From Dromiciops gliroides (taxonomy: Eukaryota; Chordata; Mammalia; Microbiotheria; Microbiotheriidae): DNA of 64,000 nucleotides. The DNA is taken from positions 740,518,732 through 740,582,731 of the forward strand of contig NC_057861.1 of assembly GCF_019393635.1 (NCBI RefSeq), written 5' to 3'. The translations under genes were made by a program, and so were the position numbers. Positions 53,481-64,000 of this stretch are shown piece after piece; position 1 is the first letter of the stretch; each line of letters begins with the position of its first letter. The notes under the pieces are model-generated. The model had not been told where the DNA came from. It was given only the letters and a program-made list of their open reading frames with translations, and made no database searches.

Positions 53481-54307
53481 CTTGGTACTCTTCTGGACTT
53501 GACCCATAGGATGACTGACTGTCCTATGATACCTATTGGATGCTTACTTCTTAGTTGGAGCTCCCATCCTGCCCCCTCCTGCAAAACTCTGCTCTGATCC
53601 CAGAGTAACACTTTGTGCCCAAAGAGCCAAAACACATATGCATAATTGGGGTAATTAATTGGTGGCTGTCTCTTATTCTGAGGGAATGTAAAGGTTGTAG
53701 AAGATAACATTTTTCCTCTCTGCCTGAAATCATAAATCCCAGAGATCAGCCAAATGTTAAGATCCCGAGTTGTCCTGTCAGAATGACAGACAGCCCCAGT
53801 TTGAGGTGCTCTCAGAAAGGGGCTATCATTTGTTGATTCATGGCACATGCCTTTGATCATTGGAGGAGAAGGAATAGGCATTATCCCAATGTATCTACAG
53901 CAGCTTTCTTTGCATTATTCATTTCTGGCTTGCTTTGCACCTCAGTGATTCCCCATTAATTGAGCAGACCCCCCTCTTTCTTCCTTGTGCTCTCTTAGGG
54001 GCCTCTCTCAGAAGACACACTCCTTTTAGAAAAATATGAATGACTTCCTGCTCTTCATTAAGTACCTATTGCCTCTTATTTATGGGGAGCAAACATAGAA
54101 AGGTATTTAATTATCTTGATATTTCTCTAACTGCTAAATATCAAGAGATGTTTTTTTTTCCTAATATATGGAGAGCAATACATCTTCCCTAAACATTTAG
54201 ATTGCAACACATCCACAAATGACAAAATATTAGCTATGGATGATGATTATTTGATTTTTTACAGGTTACCCAATAAATCAATAAGGCAAATGATTATCCA
54301 ACATATT
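53481..54307. other. Repeat-poor block
   Basis: About 830 bp with no recognised repeat. The 142-codon minus frame 53453-53881 is the longest of ordinary composition here, but has no recognisable domain, and one or two such frames are expected by chance in 64 kb. Confidence 0.45.
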
Positions 54308-54505
54308 TGTTGTTGTCATCACATGTTAGTCATGTCAGTCACACCTGACACTTCTTGACCGCATTTGGGGTTTTCCTGGCAAAGAAACTGTCTTGGTTTG
54401 CCATTTCCTTCTCTAGTCCCTTTTACAGATGAGGAAACTGAGGCAAAGAAGTTTAAGTGACCTGCCCAGGGTCAAACAGCTAGTAAGTGTTGAAGCTGGA
54501 TATTA
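54308..54505 (+). mobile_element. RTE-SINE
   Basis: 'tgtcagtcacacctgacact', 'catttggggttttcctggca', 'tttgccatttccttctctag', 'agatgaggaaactgaggcaa'. The 3' end is lost after 'gtaagtgttgaagctgga'. Confidence 0.83.
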
Positions 54506-55527
54506 GAAAATGCCAATTTTTGCAAACATTGCATTTTCTCCTGAGAAAGAACCATACAACTGACAACAATGAAGGATTTAGATTAGTCATCAGGGTGCTT
54601 GGTTTAAATGTTGCACTTTCTTGGTACGTGGCCATATAAAGTATTTATGTTGATATTGGTTATTTTTATTTGCTAGGCAGCATATTCCCCAAGCTTCCAT
54701 ACTGTAGTAGGAGCTAGAGAAATGCTCCCTGATTTTCCTTATGTTTATCTCTTCTTTCAAAGAATTTCAAGGTCATCCTCTTTATAGTGAGGTTGTGTTC
54801 AGAAGAAACCTCCGACTTTTTTGGAAACTGTCAAAGGAGGTTTCCAAGCCTTTCTCTTCTAATGGCCTCTGACTTTCACTTTCCCTCCTCTGGGTTATCT
54901 CTAGACATTTTCTCCATCATTACTTCATCCTCCCCCCCACCCCACCCCACCCCAGCCTCCCAGCACTTACACAAAGACAATGCTGAACCCAGGATCACTT
55001 TTCCTTTCCAATACATATAGCTGGGAATAGTCTTCTTATTTCTCTTGGTCACCGCATTGATTTTCCTTCCATTTTTTCTAGCAGATGAAATAGGAGAAAT
55101 AAAGCTTCCCCCCCTTCCCTTGGCTTGGAATTTCCCGCCTTCATTTTCCTTCATGTATCAGTAATTATCTAACCAACAAATAATGCAGGATGATGCAGTC
55201 TGTAGTCAAAATGTCTCTTTGTAGAACATAAAACAATGACTGTTGGAGGTCAAATTTTAAAACTCTTCTCAGAACTTTTCAATGTATACTCGTGTCTTCC
55301 TTTTTTCCCCCACCTCCTACCTCCTGCCTAAATGAAATGATTTTTGTCACATGGCAGCAGCTTTTGAACTTTTAACCTAAAATCCTGAACATCAGACTTG
55401 GTAAGGAAATTTGGAGATGATCTGGTCCAGAACTCGATGGACATGACATGAAGATTCTTTATCAATTTTAAAGTCAAAGACTGGTCACTGAAATGTCTTA
55501 CTCTAGTGAGATTTAGTGGCTTGCTTG

Positions 55528-55528
<1 letters not shown>
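54506..55528. other. Unassigned intergenic DNA
   Basis: Contains a C-rich (CCCCA)n run at 54934-54955 and a decayed MIR-like piece at 55385-55525. The frames at 54787-55154 are unrecognised. Confidence 0.4.

Positions 55529-55616
<88 letters not shown>
55529..55616. repeat. (TG)14 joined to (AG)30
   Basis: Pure TG at 55529-55556 changes directly to AG until about 55614. Confidence 0.97.
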
Positions 55617-55619
<3 letters not shown>

Positions 55620-55644
55620 ATATTGAATTTTTCAGCTAATGATT

Positions 55645-55940
55645 ATGATACAAAAAGGTGGAACAGTGGATAGAGTTCCAGGCCTACAGTCAGGAAGACT
55701 TGAGTTCAAATCTAGTTTCAGATACTCAGATAAATACAAGCTGTGTGACCCTGGGCAAGTCACTTAACCTTTGTTTGCCTCAATTTCCTTATCTATAAAA
55801 TGGGGATAAGAATAGTACCTACCATCCAGGATTGTTATGAAGATCAAACGAGATATCTATAAAATGCTTAGCACATTGCCTGGTATATAGCAGGCATAAT
55901 ATAAATGTTGACTGTAATAATAATAATAATTATTGTTATA
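55645..55940 (+). repeat. MIR-type SINE, nearly complete
   Basis: 'gtggaacagtggatagagtt', 'gtgaccctgggcaagtcact', 'caatttccttatctataaaa', 'tagcacattgcctggtatat', ending in (AAT)n. Confidence 0.8.
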
Positions 55941-56149
55941 TTAGTATGGGCCAGGGTTCACGTCTTGCCCTTGACACACCCCAGGGGTTTGACTCCAGGA
56001 GTCACAAAAACTCTAATTCTTCCAAACAATTCTCAAAAACTTTTAAGTTACAAAAGAGTTCTGCTCTACCTTGGTAAAGGGTGTTTCCTCACAAGGTTCT
56101 TTCTGCATTAGAATCACAGATCCAGCTAAAATATTCATGACATTGATAC

Positions 56150-56377
56150 TTATGGCATTAATTAAAGTCCTAACAATTCACAGTTTTATGCAACTTAAGG
56201 TTGGTAAAGTGTTTTCATCAAAACAGCCCTATGAGATTGACAGTGGAAATATTATTATCTCCATTTGACAGATGAAGAAACTGAGACACAGAGAGATCAA
56301 ATGACTTGTCCATGGTTACACAGCTTGTAAAGGTCTCCTGACTCATATCTTGTGTTCTTTCCAGTCACTTTCTTTCT
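56150..56377 (-). repeat. MIR SINE
   Basis: 'agccctatgagattgacagt', 'acagatgaagaaactgagac', 'ccatggttacacagcttgta'. Confidence 0.7.
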
Positions 56378-57095
56378 ATATAAATATTTTATTTTTTCCA
56401 GTTACATTTAGAGTTAGTTTTCTACATTTGTTTTTATAAGATTCCTAGTTTCAAATTTTTCTCCCTCCCTCCCCTCCCTCCCCCCCTCCCCAAGACAGCA
56501 AGTAATCTGATATAGGTTATTTTTGTATAATCACATTAAACATATTTCTGCATTAGTCATGTTATGAGAGAAGAATTAGAGCAAAAAAGGAAAAACCTCA
56601 AAAAAGAAAACAACAACAATAGAAAAAACAAAAACAAAAACAATAGAAATAGTATGGTTTGATCTTCATCCAGATTCAACAGTTCTTTTTCTTTCTTTTT
56701 TTCCCCTGGATTTGGAGAGCCTTTTCCATCATGAGTCCTTTGGAACTATCTTGGACCATTGTATTGCTGAGAAGATTTAAGTATATCAGAGTTGATCAAC
56801 ACACAAGGTTGTTGATACCGTGTACAATGTTCTCCTGGTTCTTCTCATCTCACTCATCATCATTTCGTGAAAGTTCTTCCAGGTTTCTCTGGAATCCACC
56901 TGCTCATCATTTCCTACAGCACAATAGTATTCCATTACATTCATATACCACAACTTGTTCAGCCATTCCCCAATTGATGGGCAACTCAATTTCCAATTCC
57001 TTGCCACCACAAAAAGAGCAGCTATAGATATTTTTGTACATGTGGGTCCTTTTCCCGTTTTTATGATCTCTTTGGGAAAAAAGACCTAATAGTCT
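56378..57095 (-). mobile_element. L1 3' region
   Basis: 'ccagttacatttagagttag', 'aagacagcaagtaatctgat', 'ggaccattgtattgctgaga', 'agtattccattacattcata', 'ccattccccaattgatgggc'. About 700 bp. 'ttccagt...cctttct' near both edges may be a decayed TSD. Confidence 0.87.
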
Positions 57096-57267
57096 TCCAG
57101 TTCCTTTCTAAATCATATCCATACATTGCAGACCTGGAAACTGAGGATTCAGAAACTGACTCAAATCATTTTCCATTTTGTTGCATCAGTTTCTTTATCA
57201 ATAAAGTGAAAGTATGGTCAACCATACAACTGGTGGTGAAAACAGAAGTAATGTGGTTCTGTCCATT

Positions 57268-57470
57268 TGGGGATCATAGATTTAGAGCAAGAAGATATAG
57301 GGCATCAGAAGTCATCTAGAGATAAGGAAACCAAGGTTTGGAAAGCTTAAGTCCCTTGCCCAAGGTCACAAAGGTTTTTACTGACAGAATCAGGAATAAC
57401 AGGGTGATAGAGTTGGAAGGGACTTTTGAGATTATCTTGCTGAACCCCCTCCTTTTTACAGAAGTCTCTG
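57268..57470 (-). repeat. Two partial MIR-like SINEs
   Basis: 'gataaggaaaccaaggtttg', 'cccttgcccaaggtcacaaa'; a second start at about 57395 ('gatagagttggaagggactt'). Confidence 0.6.
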
Positions 57471-57950
57471 AATGGCATGTTGTTGTTTTTCACTATACTT
57501 CTAGAGAAGGGAAGAAATGAAAAGATCAAGAGATGCTGATGCTTTGTGCAGAGAGGAGGAGGAAGAGTAGGGGGAGAGGGAGGAGCAGGAGCGGGAAAGA
57601 GCAAGGGGGCTTGTGGCATGGCTCAGGGACTCTGAGAGGGAAATAGATTCTACTCAGTCCAATCATCCAGCAAAAAGATAGATTGAGACAGAGAAACCTA
57701 GTAGACTAGGATCATAGTATTTGCCTTCTTCTCTCCCAAATATAACCAAGAAAGAAAAAAAAAACACCCAGAGAATATGGAAAGAACAGTCTTTCTCAGA
57801 TCACTAACCTGTCAGGAAGTGAGTTGCACCTAGTTCTTTCAAATTAACTTTCCCAGAATTCATCTTCTCACTCCTTAAGCTACTCAAAATTCTTCTCAGA
57901 ACTGAGATGGGTATTTTCATTTCAAATTTTAAGCTCAAAGATGTGTCTGA
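57471..57950. other. Unassigned; purine-rich 57550-57605
   Basis: A GGA-rich patch of about 55 bp; nothing else recognised. Confidence 0.4.
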
Positions 57951-58131
57951 TGACTCCCTCTCTCTCCCAGTCCCTGTCCCTATTGCTGTTCCTGTCCCTC
58001 TTCCCCTCTCTTTCTCCTGTCTCTCTTTCTCTCTCTCTCTCCTCTCTCTTCTCTTTCTCTTCTCTCTTTCTTTCTCTTATCCATCTCTTTCCCTCTCCCC
58101 TCTCAACTTCCTTCTTTTCTCACTCCTCTCT

Positions 58132-58216
<85 letters not shown>

Positions 58217-58320
58217 GTATATATATAAACTTTGTTTTTTTCCCTCTCTCTCTTCCCTTCTTTCCCTCTGTCTCTCTCTGTCTCTATCTCTCCGTCTCTC
58301 CCTCTCTTTCACATCTATTC
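57951..58320. repeat. Pyrimidine-rich tract, (TC)20 then (TA)18
   Basis: A degenerate CT-rich region with a pure TC run at 58138-58177 passing directly into TA at 58177-58212, then CT-rich again. The 175- and 90-codon frames here are low-complexity translations. Confidence 0.95.
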
Positions 58321-59160
58321 ACTTTCTCTTGTTCATGTGCAGTTAAAATTTTGGTATTCTACTTGGTGACCTTAAAGGTAGCTTTTCTTGCTTCTAACCA
58401 TCCTTTATATAAGAGATGCTACCTGGTATTCTAAAAAAAAAAAAAGCTTTCTGGGGAAAAAAGAGCAGAGATTCATCTGATCTTTCCCCCTACGTACTTG
58501 GTGGAATTACTCTATCCCTTTGTTTCTGGGTTGAATGAAAAACATTACAATTGAGATTTGTTTTCAGAGTTCTTGTTGCAATAAAAAAAAACTTGTCTGC
58601 TAGCTCTTAGAAGTTCTCATTGGTGGGACATGGATGAGGGAGTTGCAGTTGGCCTTGCAGTCTCTGGTGTCTATCATTTTGCTGCACATTCATTTCATCT
58701 TGTGCCTTTCAACCCAAGCTAGAAACACCTGGGGATCAATTTAGCCTGTCATTTATGCCACATCAGAGTCCAGGCCAAGTTTAATCCTGCAGAAATCTTT
58801 GATGTAATCTGATATCATCACTGGTATTTTAATATTTATTAAGGATGCTCAGCATGCCAAACTCTACTCAAAATTGGAAAAGGTCCTTGAGTTCCCATCT
58901 CTTTTTTATGTCTCAAATAATTTAATTGTGCAAGGCATAACTTATTTGGATGCTTCCTCTCCTCACTGAATTTAACCTTGATGCTGTCTGCCTCCCCTTC
59001 CAGGGTACTTAGGGAGCCTCCATGAGACATCAAGCTTCTGGATGGGAGAAGTCATGGATTATATATGTGACCTCCTAAGGACAAACTTCCTGCCACTATG
59101 AATTAACATGGATCAACAAAGTGCTGCAAATCTTATGGGGATGTCACTAGCCTGAGATGC
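58321..59160. other. Unassigned intergenic DNA
   Basis: About 840 bp with no repeat recognised; A13 at 58433-58445. Confidence 0.4.
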
Positions 59161-59164
59161 CCTC

Positions 59165-59325
59165 TACTTTTTTTTTCTTTGAATAGAATTTTATTTTCCA
59201 AAATATATGCAAAAACAAATTTTAACATCAATTTTTTTAAATCTTTGTGTTCCAACTTCTCTTCCTCCCTCCATTCCCACCCCCCCCACAAGAACTCAAG
59301 CAATTCAAAATAAGTTATACAAGAG
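59165..59325 (-). mobile_element. L1 3' terminal fragment
   Basis: 'ttttattttccaaaatatat', 'tttaacatcaattttttt', 'aagaactcaagcaattcaaa'. Same L1 subtype as at 1398-1766. Confidence 0.82.
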
Positions 59326-59994
59326 TAGTCCTTGAGTGCTCATAGTTTGAAGAGTTCTTTCCCTTCCATTACAATGAAATTGGCTAGCCATTGGTCTTAG
59401 TTTTGCCCTTGGGAGCTAAAGAGTGCCTAATCTCTCTTCCAAAAGACAACCCTTCCCTATGCAAAGCTGGTCATTAAGAATCCACTTTCTAATGTAGCAG
59501 ACCGGTTTATCACTTTGGCTGGAGCCCATCCCAATATGGAGAGCCCAGTGTGGAGTGGTGGTCCAGAGGCAGGACTGGGAGTCAAGAAGATTTGGCTTGA
59601 ACTGTCTCAGAGGCTAAGCATCGGATGGTGACCAGTTTTCCCTCAAATACAATCTCACTGTTGGAAGAGACCTTAGAGGCCACTTAGTTCAATTCTGCAC
59701 CTGAACAAGAACATATTCTACAATTGGCTTAGTTATCATTCGTTATTGTCCTTTGTTCTGGAGAAGAACCAAAATGGCATCACTATGTTGGGGCCAAGGT
59801 ATACTGTGTTCAGCTGTGGCTGATCAGACCCATACTAGCTCAGGAGGCTCTACTACAGGTGGGGCACAAATAGTCCATGTGAACAATTTACTAGACTAAT
59901 GATCATCTACCTCCAGACTCATAACTGTAGGGAGGAACTTCGAACAGGCCAGTCTTTTCTTTTCTGTTTTTAATATCTCCCCTTGTTAGGAAGG
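59326..59994. other. Mostly unassigned; two repeat remnants
   Basis: 59640-59705 is a MIR-like head ('gttggaagagaccttagagg'). 59735-59890 resembles the fragment at 19515-19640 ('gtcctttgttctggagaaga', 'cagctgtggctgatcagacc'). Confidence 0.45.
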
Positions 59995-60260
59995 GATGCG
60001 ATCTTCCCTGAGGGAATAATGGAATCTCAGAGTTGGAAGGGCCTTCTAATCCTACTCAGTCCTGAACCAGAGTCCCCTCTACCACATAGCCAAGTGGCCA
60101 TTCAGCCTTGATGAGGGGGCACTTACTAATTCCCGAAGTAGCCCCTTCCACTTTTGGTTAATTCAAAACAAAATCTTAGCAAGATTTTCTTGATATCAAT
60201 CCTGAAGCAGCCTCTCTGTATCTCTCACCTATTTCCCCATATGCCATTTAAACTCTTAGG
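59995..60260 (-). repeat. L3/CR1 fragment
   Basis: 'ggaatctcagagttggaagg', 'aatcctactcagtcctgaac', 'agtagccccttccacttttg'. Confidence 0.6.
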
Positions 60261-60264
60261 ACTT

Positions 60265-60435
60265 CCCTGAATCCCAGTTCTACTTAGCAGACTCCCTCCC
60301 CAAACTGCCTTATATTTACTTTGCATACTATCTGTATGTACTTACCACTTACAATCATGCTGTCTTCTCCATTAGAATGCAAGTATTGTGAGGTCAGAGT
60401 CTGATTTCTGTTTTCATTGTGCACCCTCAGCATTT
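60265..60435 (+). repeat. L2 3' end
   Basis: 'actttgcatactatctgtat', 'ttctccattagaatgcaagt', 'gaggtcagagtctgatttct'. Confidence 0.65.
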
Positions 60436-60690
60436 TTATTCAATCATTTTTTAGTCATGTCCCACTCCCTGTGACCCTAGTTGGGGTTTTCTTGCCAAAG
60501 ATGCTGGAGTGGTTTGCCATTTCCTTCTTCAGCTCATTTAACGGATGAGGAAACTGAGGCAAACAAGGTTATTCAACTTGCCTGGGAACCCACAGCTAGG
60601 AAGTATCTGAGGCCAGATTTGAATTTAGGAAGATGAGTCTTCCTGGCTCCAGGCCTGGCTCTCTATCCACTGAGTTACCCAGCGGCCCCT
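60436..60690 (+). mobile_element. RTE-SINE, near full length
   Basis: 'tttttagtcatgtcccactc', 'agttggggttttcttgccaa', 'ctggagtggtttgccatttc', 'gatgaggaaactgaggcaaa', 'ttcctggctccaggcctggc'. Confidence 0.86.
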
Positions 60691-60935
60691 GTTGGCAGCA
60701 TTTGGCACATGATATAAATCCTGAAGGTTGGCTTGATTCCTCATCGGGAAAATGGTGATATATGTCATCGAATCTACCTCACAGTGTCTTGTGAGTCCTG
60801 TCTGACATAATGCAAACAAAGCCCTTTGTAGAGTCATATCAATGTGAATTTATCATTAGAGGGAGAGAGGGAGAGAGGGAATGAAAAAAGCTTGTTCTAT
60901 GCCAAGCTAAGGCTTGGGTGGTGGTGATGATGAGG

Positions 60936-61382
60936 TGGAGAAGGAGGAGGAGGAAGGGGAGGAGGAGGAGGAGAAAGGGAAGAGGAGGAGGAGGAAGGGG
61001 AGGAGGAGGAGGAGGAGAAGGAGGAGGAGGAGGAGAAAGGGAAGAGGAGGAGGAGGAGGAGAAGGAGGAGGAGGAAGGGGAGGAGGAGGAAGGAAGGGGA
61101 GGAGGAGGAGAAGGAGGAGGAGGAAAGGAGGAGGAGGAGGAAGGGAGGAGGAGGAGGAGGAAGGGAAGAGGAGGAGGAGGAGGAAGGGAGGAGGAGGAGG
61201 AGGAAGGGGAGGAGGAGGAGAAGAAGAAGGAGGAGGAGGAAGGGGAGGAGGAGGAGGAGGAAGGGGAGGAGGAGGAGGAGGAGGAAGGGGAGGAGGAGGA
61301 AGGAAGGGGAGGAGGAGGAAGGGGAGGAAGAGGAAGAGGAGGAGGAAGGGGAGGAGGAGGAGGAGGAGGAAGGGGAGGAGAG
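60936..61382. repeat. 447-nt uninterrupted purine tract, (GGA)n-based
   Basis: Only G and A on the plus strand throughout, mostly GGA with GGAAGGGGA variants. Frames of up to 290 codons on plus and 254 on minus run through it and are low-complexity (E/G/R or P/L/S). They join SINE sequence at their ends and are not genes. Confidence 0.98.
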
Positions 61383-61504
61383 CTTGAAGAAAGGGAAATG
61401 GTTCCTGATGCTGGGCTAGGCTCACATCCTTCCCTGATATCAGTAAAGGACCAGTACATCTTCTCCCCTGTAGCTTCACTCCCCCATCTCTCCCCTTCAT
61501 TCTT

Positions 61505-61621
61505 CTTTTTTTTTTCTTTTGTGAGGCAATTGGGGTTAAGTGACTGTCTGAGGCCGGATTTGAACTCAGGTACTCCTGAATCCAGGGCCGGTGCTCTATG
61601 CACTGTGCCACCTAGCTGCCC
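61505..61621 (-). mobile_element. tRNA-derived SINE with about 33-nt internal deletion
   Basis: Head, A box, B box and tail present; the CORE segment from 'cttgcccagggtcac' to 'agtgtcaag' is missing, so 'aagtgac' joins 'tgtctgaggcc'. Perfect 17-bp TSD CTCTCCCCTTCATTCTT at 61488-61504 and 61622-61638. Confidence 0.95.
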
Positions 61622-61638
61622 CTCTCCCCTTCATTCTT

Positions 61639-62814
61639 ATTCTCTCCCTCAGGCTCTCTCTGAGAGTCCTCTCCACCAGCCCTTCCCACTCTCCAACCTC
61701 AGGGGCCAGGGTTACTCAGGGAGTTCCTTTGAAAAGTTTGTTTGCAAACTTTCTGGGCAGCAGCCCCAGAGCCGCCTTTCCTGCCTCTGACAACACCTAA
61801 AGTCGATTCTCCTCTAATCACCTTCTCTGCTGTTCTGCTGCCTTCTCCGGATCCAACAGCTTCCTGCTTTTAACAGCTTATTTAAGGTCCCTTGGAAAAA
61901 GGTGGAGGGGGGAGGGAGTGTGCTTCCCTCCAAGGAGACAGGCTGCTGGAAGCAGTGTTAGGAGCTAAAAATAAACTTATTTTGCAGCTAGGGACAGCCA
62001 GGGTGTAGAGTTAGATTACCTGGCCACTCTCCAGCACCGATTGCATTGAATTCATAGTCATTTTCTATTAGAATAAGGGAAAGTGTTTGCTTAGGTGTCT
62101 GTGTATTACCTAGGTGCGGGAGACCATTTAAAAACTGGCCAGTTTCTGTGCAGTTAGGAAGAGAGCTCTATTTTTCACAGTCAGGGCCGCTTCTGCTCAA
62201 AGGTCCTCCTTGCTAAGTATTCAAATACAAGGGTAAATTTCACTGTTCTTAAAATGACCACCAGGGTGTGATTCTCCATCCCACCCCCCCCTCACATGGT
62301 GATTTGGCCTAAATAAACTCCATGGCCTCTTAAATTGCCTAATACTGCATTTCCAACATTATGTGTAACACCCTAGGACCCCAATCTCTTCTCCAGACAA
62401 GTGGTCAGGTCTCCATTTTCCACATGAGGAAATTAAAGGCAGAGGTCCTACAGGGTTCAAAAGCTAGGGAGGCAGAGAACTGTAATTAAAACCCTAGACC
62501 AAGGTTCAGCAAACCCTTCCAAAGTTGTGGGTCTAAGATCTGTCTCATCTCTGGTCTGCTAGCATGTTGGAATAAGGCAGAGGGAAGCTGTCACTCCAGC
62601 TGTCCGTGAGTAGAAAAAGGAAGAAAAGAGGGAGAAAGAAGCTCCTTGCACCTCCACAGGCCCTTGGGATGAGAGTAGAGTGTTCAGAGGTTATTCCAGT
62701 ATTGACTCATGGCAGGGACTATAATTTAAAGTTTGTAGGCAAGCCTGTGATGTGGTAGACATTATAACTAATGATCTTTGGTTTCTTTAAGAGAAGCAGC
62801 ATTTCCTGGGTTAT
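61639..62814. other. Repeat-poor block with a MEF2-like site
   Basis: About 1.2 kb without recognised repeats except decayed MIR-like text at 62395-62460. CTAAAAATAA at 61965-61974 fits the MEF2 consensus, but such 10-mers are common by chance. Confidence 0.4.
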
Positions 62815-63005
62815 ATTATAGATCCTGGGATCATAGACTCACATATTTAGAGGTGAAAGGCATTATGGAGCCCAACCCCTTGATCTTATAGATAAGGAAA
62901 GTGAGGCCAAGAGAGTGTAAGTGATTTACTTACACTGTTACTCTTTGTGCAAGGTAGAGATCAAATAGCTCTTCCCAAATCCAAGTCCCATGTTCGATCC
63001 ACCAC
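62815..63005 (-). repeat. MIR-like SINE
   Basis: 'gatcatagactcacatattt', 'agataaggaaagtgaggcca', 'caagtcccatgttcgatcca'. Confidence 0.6.
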
Positions 63006-63177
63006 AGCAGAGACATGTGGCCAGATTAGAATGGAAGTAGAAAATATTTAGCAAAGCAAATGAAGATAGAACACATTGCAGATGATCCTAATTGGTTGTC
63101 TTCAAAGTCAACGTGACCTGCAGGGACCCACTTCTATTTGAGTTTGACACCACTCCACTATAGCACCCAAGGGACCT

Positions 63178-63420
63178 CAGTCAGTCAATAAGCATTTATT
63201 AAGCACCTACCATGTACCAAGAACTGGGCTAAGTGCTGGACACTGTCCTATGCACTGTCTAGTACAAGGCTGTCTAGTTTAAACCTTATTTTATAGATGA
63301 AGAAATTGAAGCATGCAGAGTTTAAGTGACTTGTTTAAGATCACACAGGTAGTAAGTATCAGAGGGAGATTTGGACCCAGGTCTTCTAACTCCCAAGTCC
63401 GGGCTCTTTCAACTATAATA
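63178..63420 (-). repeat. MIR-type SINE with 'tttattaagcacctac' end
   Basis: 'taagcatttattaagcacct', 'ttatagatgaagaaattgaa', 'agatcacacaggtagtaagt', 'gatttggacccaggtcttct'. Confidence 0.65.
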
Positions 63421-63780
63421 GCCATGCTGTTGTTTTAGTCCCTCTATACTCTGCCCAGGTCAGACCACATCTAGAGTATTGTACTGAGAACCTGGAATCT
63501 CTACAGAGAACTACATACTAGGAAGATGAAGGGGCTGGAGTGTTTATGAGGGGTAGATGAAGGAAACAGGGATGGTTGGCCAAGAGAAGACTAAGTAGGG
63601 GATGGAAAAAATGATAACCATCTTTAAATATGTAAAGGAATATCATCTATAAGAGAGATTATGCTTATTCTTCTTGGCCCTTGAGGGAAGAAACAGAAGC
63701 AATGGGTGAGAGTTCCAAAGAGGCAAATTTAAGTTTGATAGAACGGAAGATGTCCTAAGAATAATGTTGACCATCTCCAG
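63421..63780 (+). repeat. L3/CR1 LINE 3' region
   Basis: 'gcccaggtcagaccacatct', 'agagtattgtactgagaacc', 'ggttggccaagagaagacta', 'cttcttggcccttgagggaa', 'agaggcaaatttaagtttga'. Confidence 0.75.
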
Positions 63781-63781
63781 C

Positions 63782-63822
63782 CTGGGGGGGGGGGGGAGAT
63801 TAAAAAAAAAGAAAAAAAAACT
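63782..63822. repeat. Poly(G) then poly(A) runs
   Basis: G14 at about 63784-63797, followed after GATT-like bases by two A runs. Confidence 0.9.
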
Positions 63823-63961
63823 TACATGTTAACTTTGTTGTATACTTAAAGGAATAGTGAGTTGTTCATAGTAGATTTGCAGTTTTAAGTCATATTAGTC
63901 ATATTTTTGTTATACGATTTTATAGAAATGCTTATTTTATTCCATAAATTTAAAAAAATAG

Positions 63962-64000
63962 AATTTTTTTTTTTTAGTGAGGCAATTGGGGTTAAATGAC
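63962..64000 (-). mobile_element. tRNA-derived SINE, cut by window end
   Basis: T13 then 'agtgaggcaattggggttaa'; only the 3' tail lies in the window. Confidence 0.85.

Noticed and set aside
53453..53881. 142-codon minus-strand frame of ordinary composition as a gene
   Set aside because: No recognisable domain, no poly(A) or splice context. A rough estimate for a 64-kb, six-frame scan gives one or two frames this long by chance.
57907..58434. 175-codon plus frame with long LSLSLS and IYIYIY runs
   Set aside because: It reads through (TC)n and (TA)n; the runs reflect dinucleotide repeats.
60839..61790. Frames of 234-290 codons across the GGA tract
   Set aside because: Translations of a low-complexity purine tract that run into a SINE; the residues are almost only E, G, R or P, L, S.

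Overview
This window reads as marsupial nuclear DNA that is essentially gene-free. The main evidence is about twenty copies of a tRNA-derived SINE with the head GGGGCAGCTAGGTGGC, an A-box-like GGTGGCACAGTGG, a B-box-like GAGTTCAAATCC and a CORE-like TAGCTGTGTGACCCTGGG. Most copies have intact target-site duplications (TSDs). About ten copies of a second SINE resemble ruminant BovB/Bov-A sequence, and many L1 3' ends are of a type I associate with opossum and Australian marsupials. Species cannot be assigned. Family names (WSINE1/Mar1-like, RTE-SINE, MIR, L2, L3/CR1) come from memory of consensus sequences, not from a search.

No functional protein-coding gene is supported. Almost all open frames are chance frames, translations of simple repeats, or SINE and LINE shadows. 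Two processed pseudogenes are clear. A broken TSPO copy lies at 16660-17164 (frameshift plus in-frame stop). A near full-length RPLP2 copy lies at 41439-41943 (late 1-nt frameshift, poly(A) tail, perfect 12-bp TSD). No RNA genes, CRISPR arrays or origins were seen.

Layout: 1-12 kb holds an L2/L1/SINE nest sharing one target site, an L1 5'-end/3'-end fusion, a long antisense L1 with another L1 inside it, and a solo LTR inserted in a MIR (ATTT TSD), itself carrying an L1. 12-19 kb holds two copies of an unassigned repeat, an L1 split by an RTE-SINE, and the TSPO pseudogene. 19-34 kb is L2, MIR and RTE-SINE mosaic with long CTTT and GATAA microsatellites and a 28.6-29.4 kb tandem duplication around an L1. 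34-44 kb includes a (GA)n tract, a small inverted-repeat element, a hAT-type MITE with a perfect 8-bp TSD, an L2 split by an L1, RPLP2, and an inverted SINE composite. 44-64 kb is AT-rich unassigned DNA, L3/CR1, several purine tracts (one 447 nt without a pyrimidine), an L1 interrupted by a second unassigned repeat, and L1, MIR and L3 fragments.

The units do not work together as a pathway. The value of the window is its insertion archaeology, plus a few long repeat-poor blocks (17.9-18.5, 27.2-28.6, 31.9-32.7, 34.5-35.5, 47.0-48.3, 53.5-54.3 and 61.6-62.8 kb) that could hold regulatory DNA of a gene outside the window.
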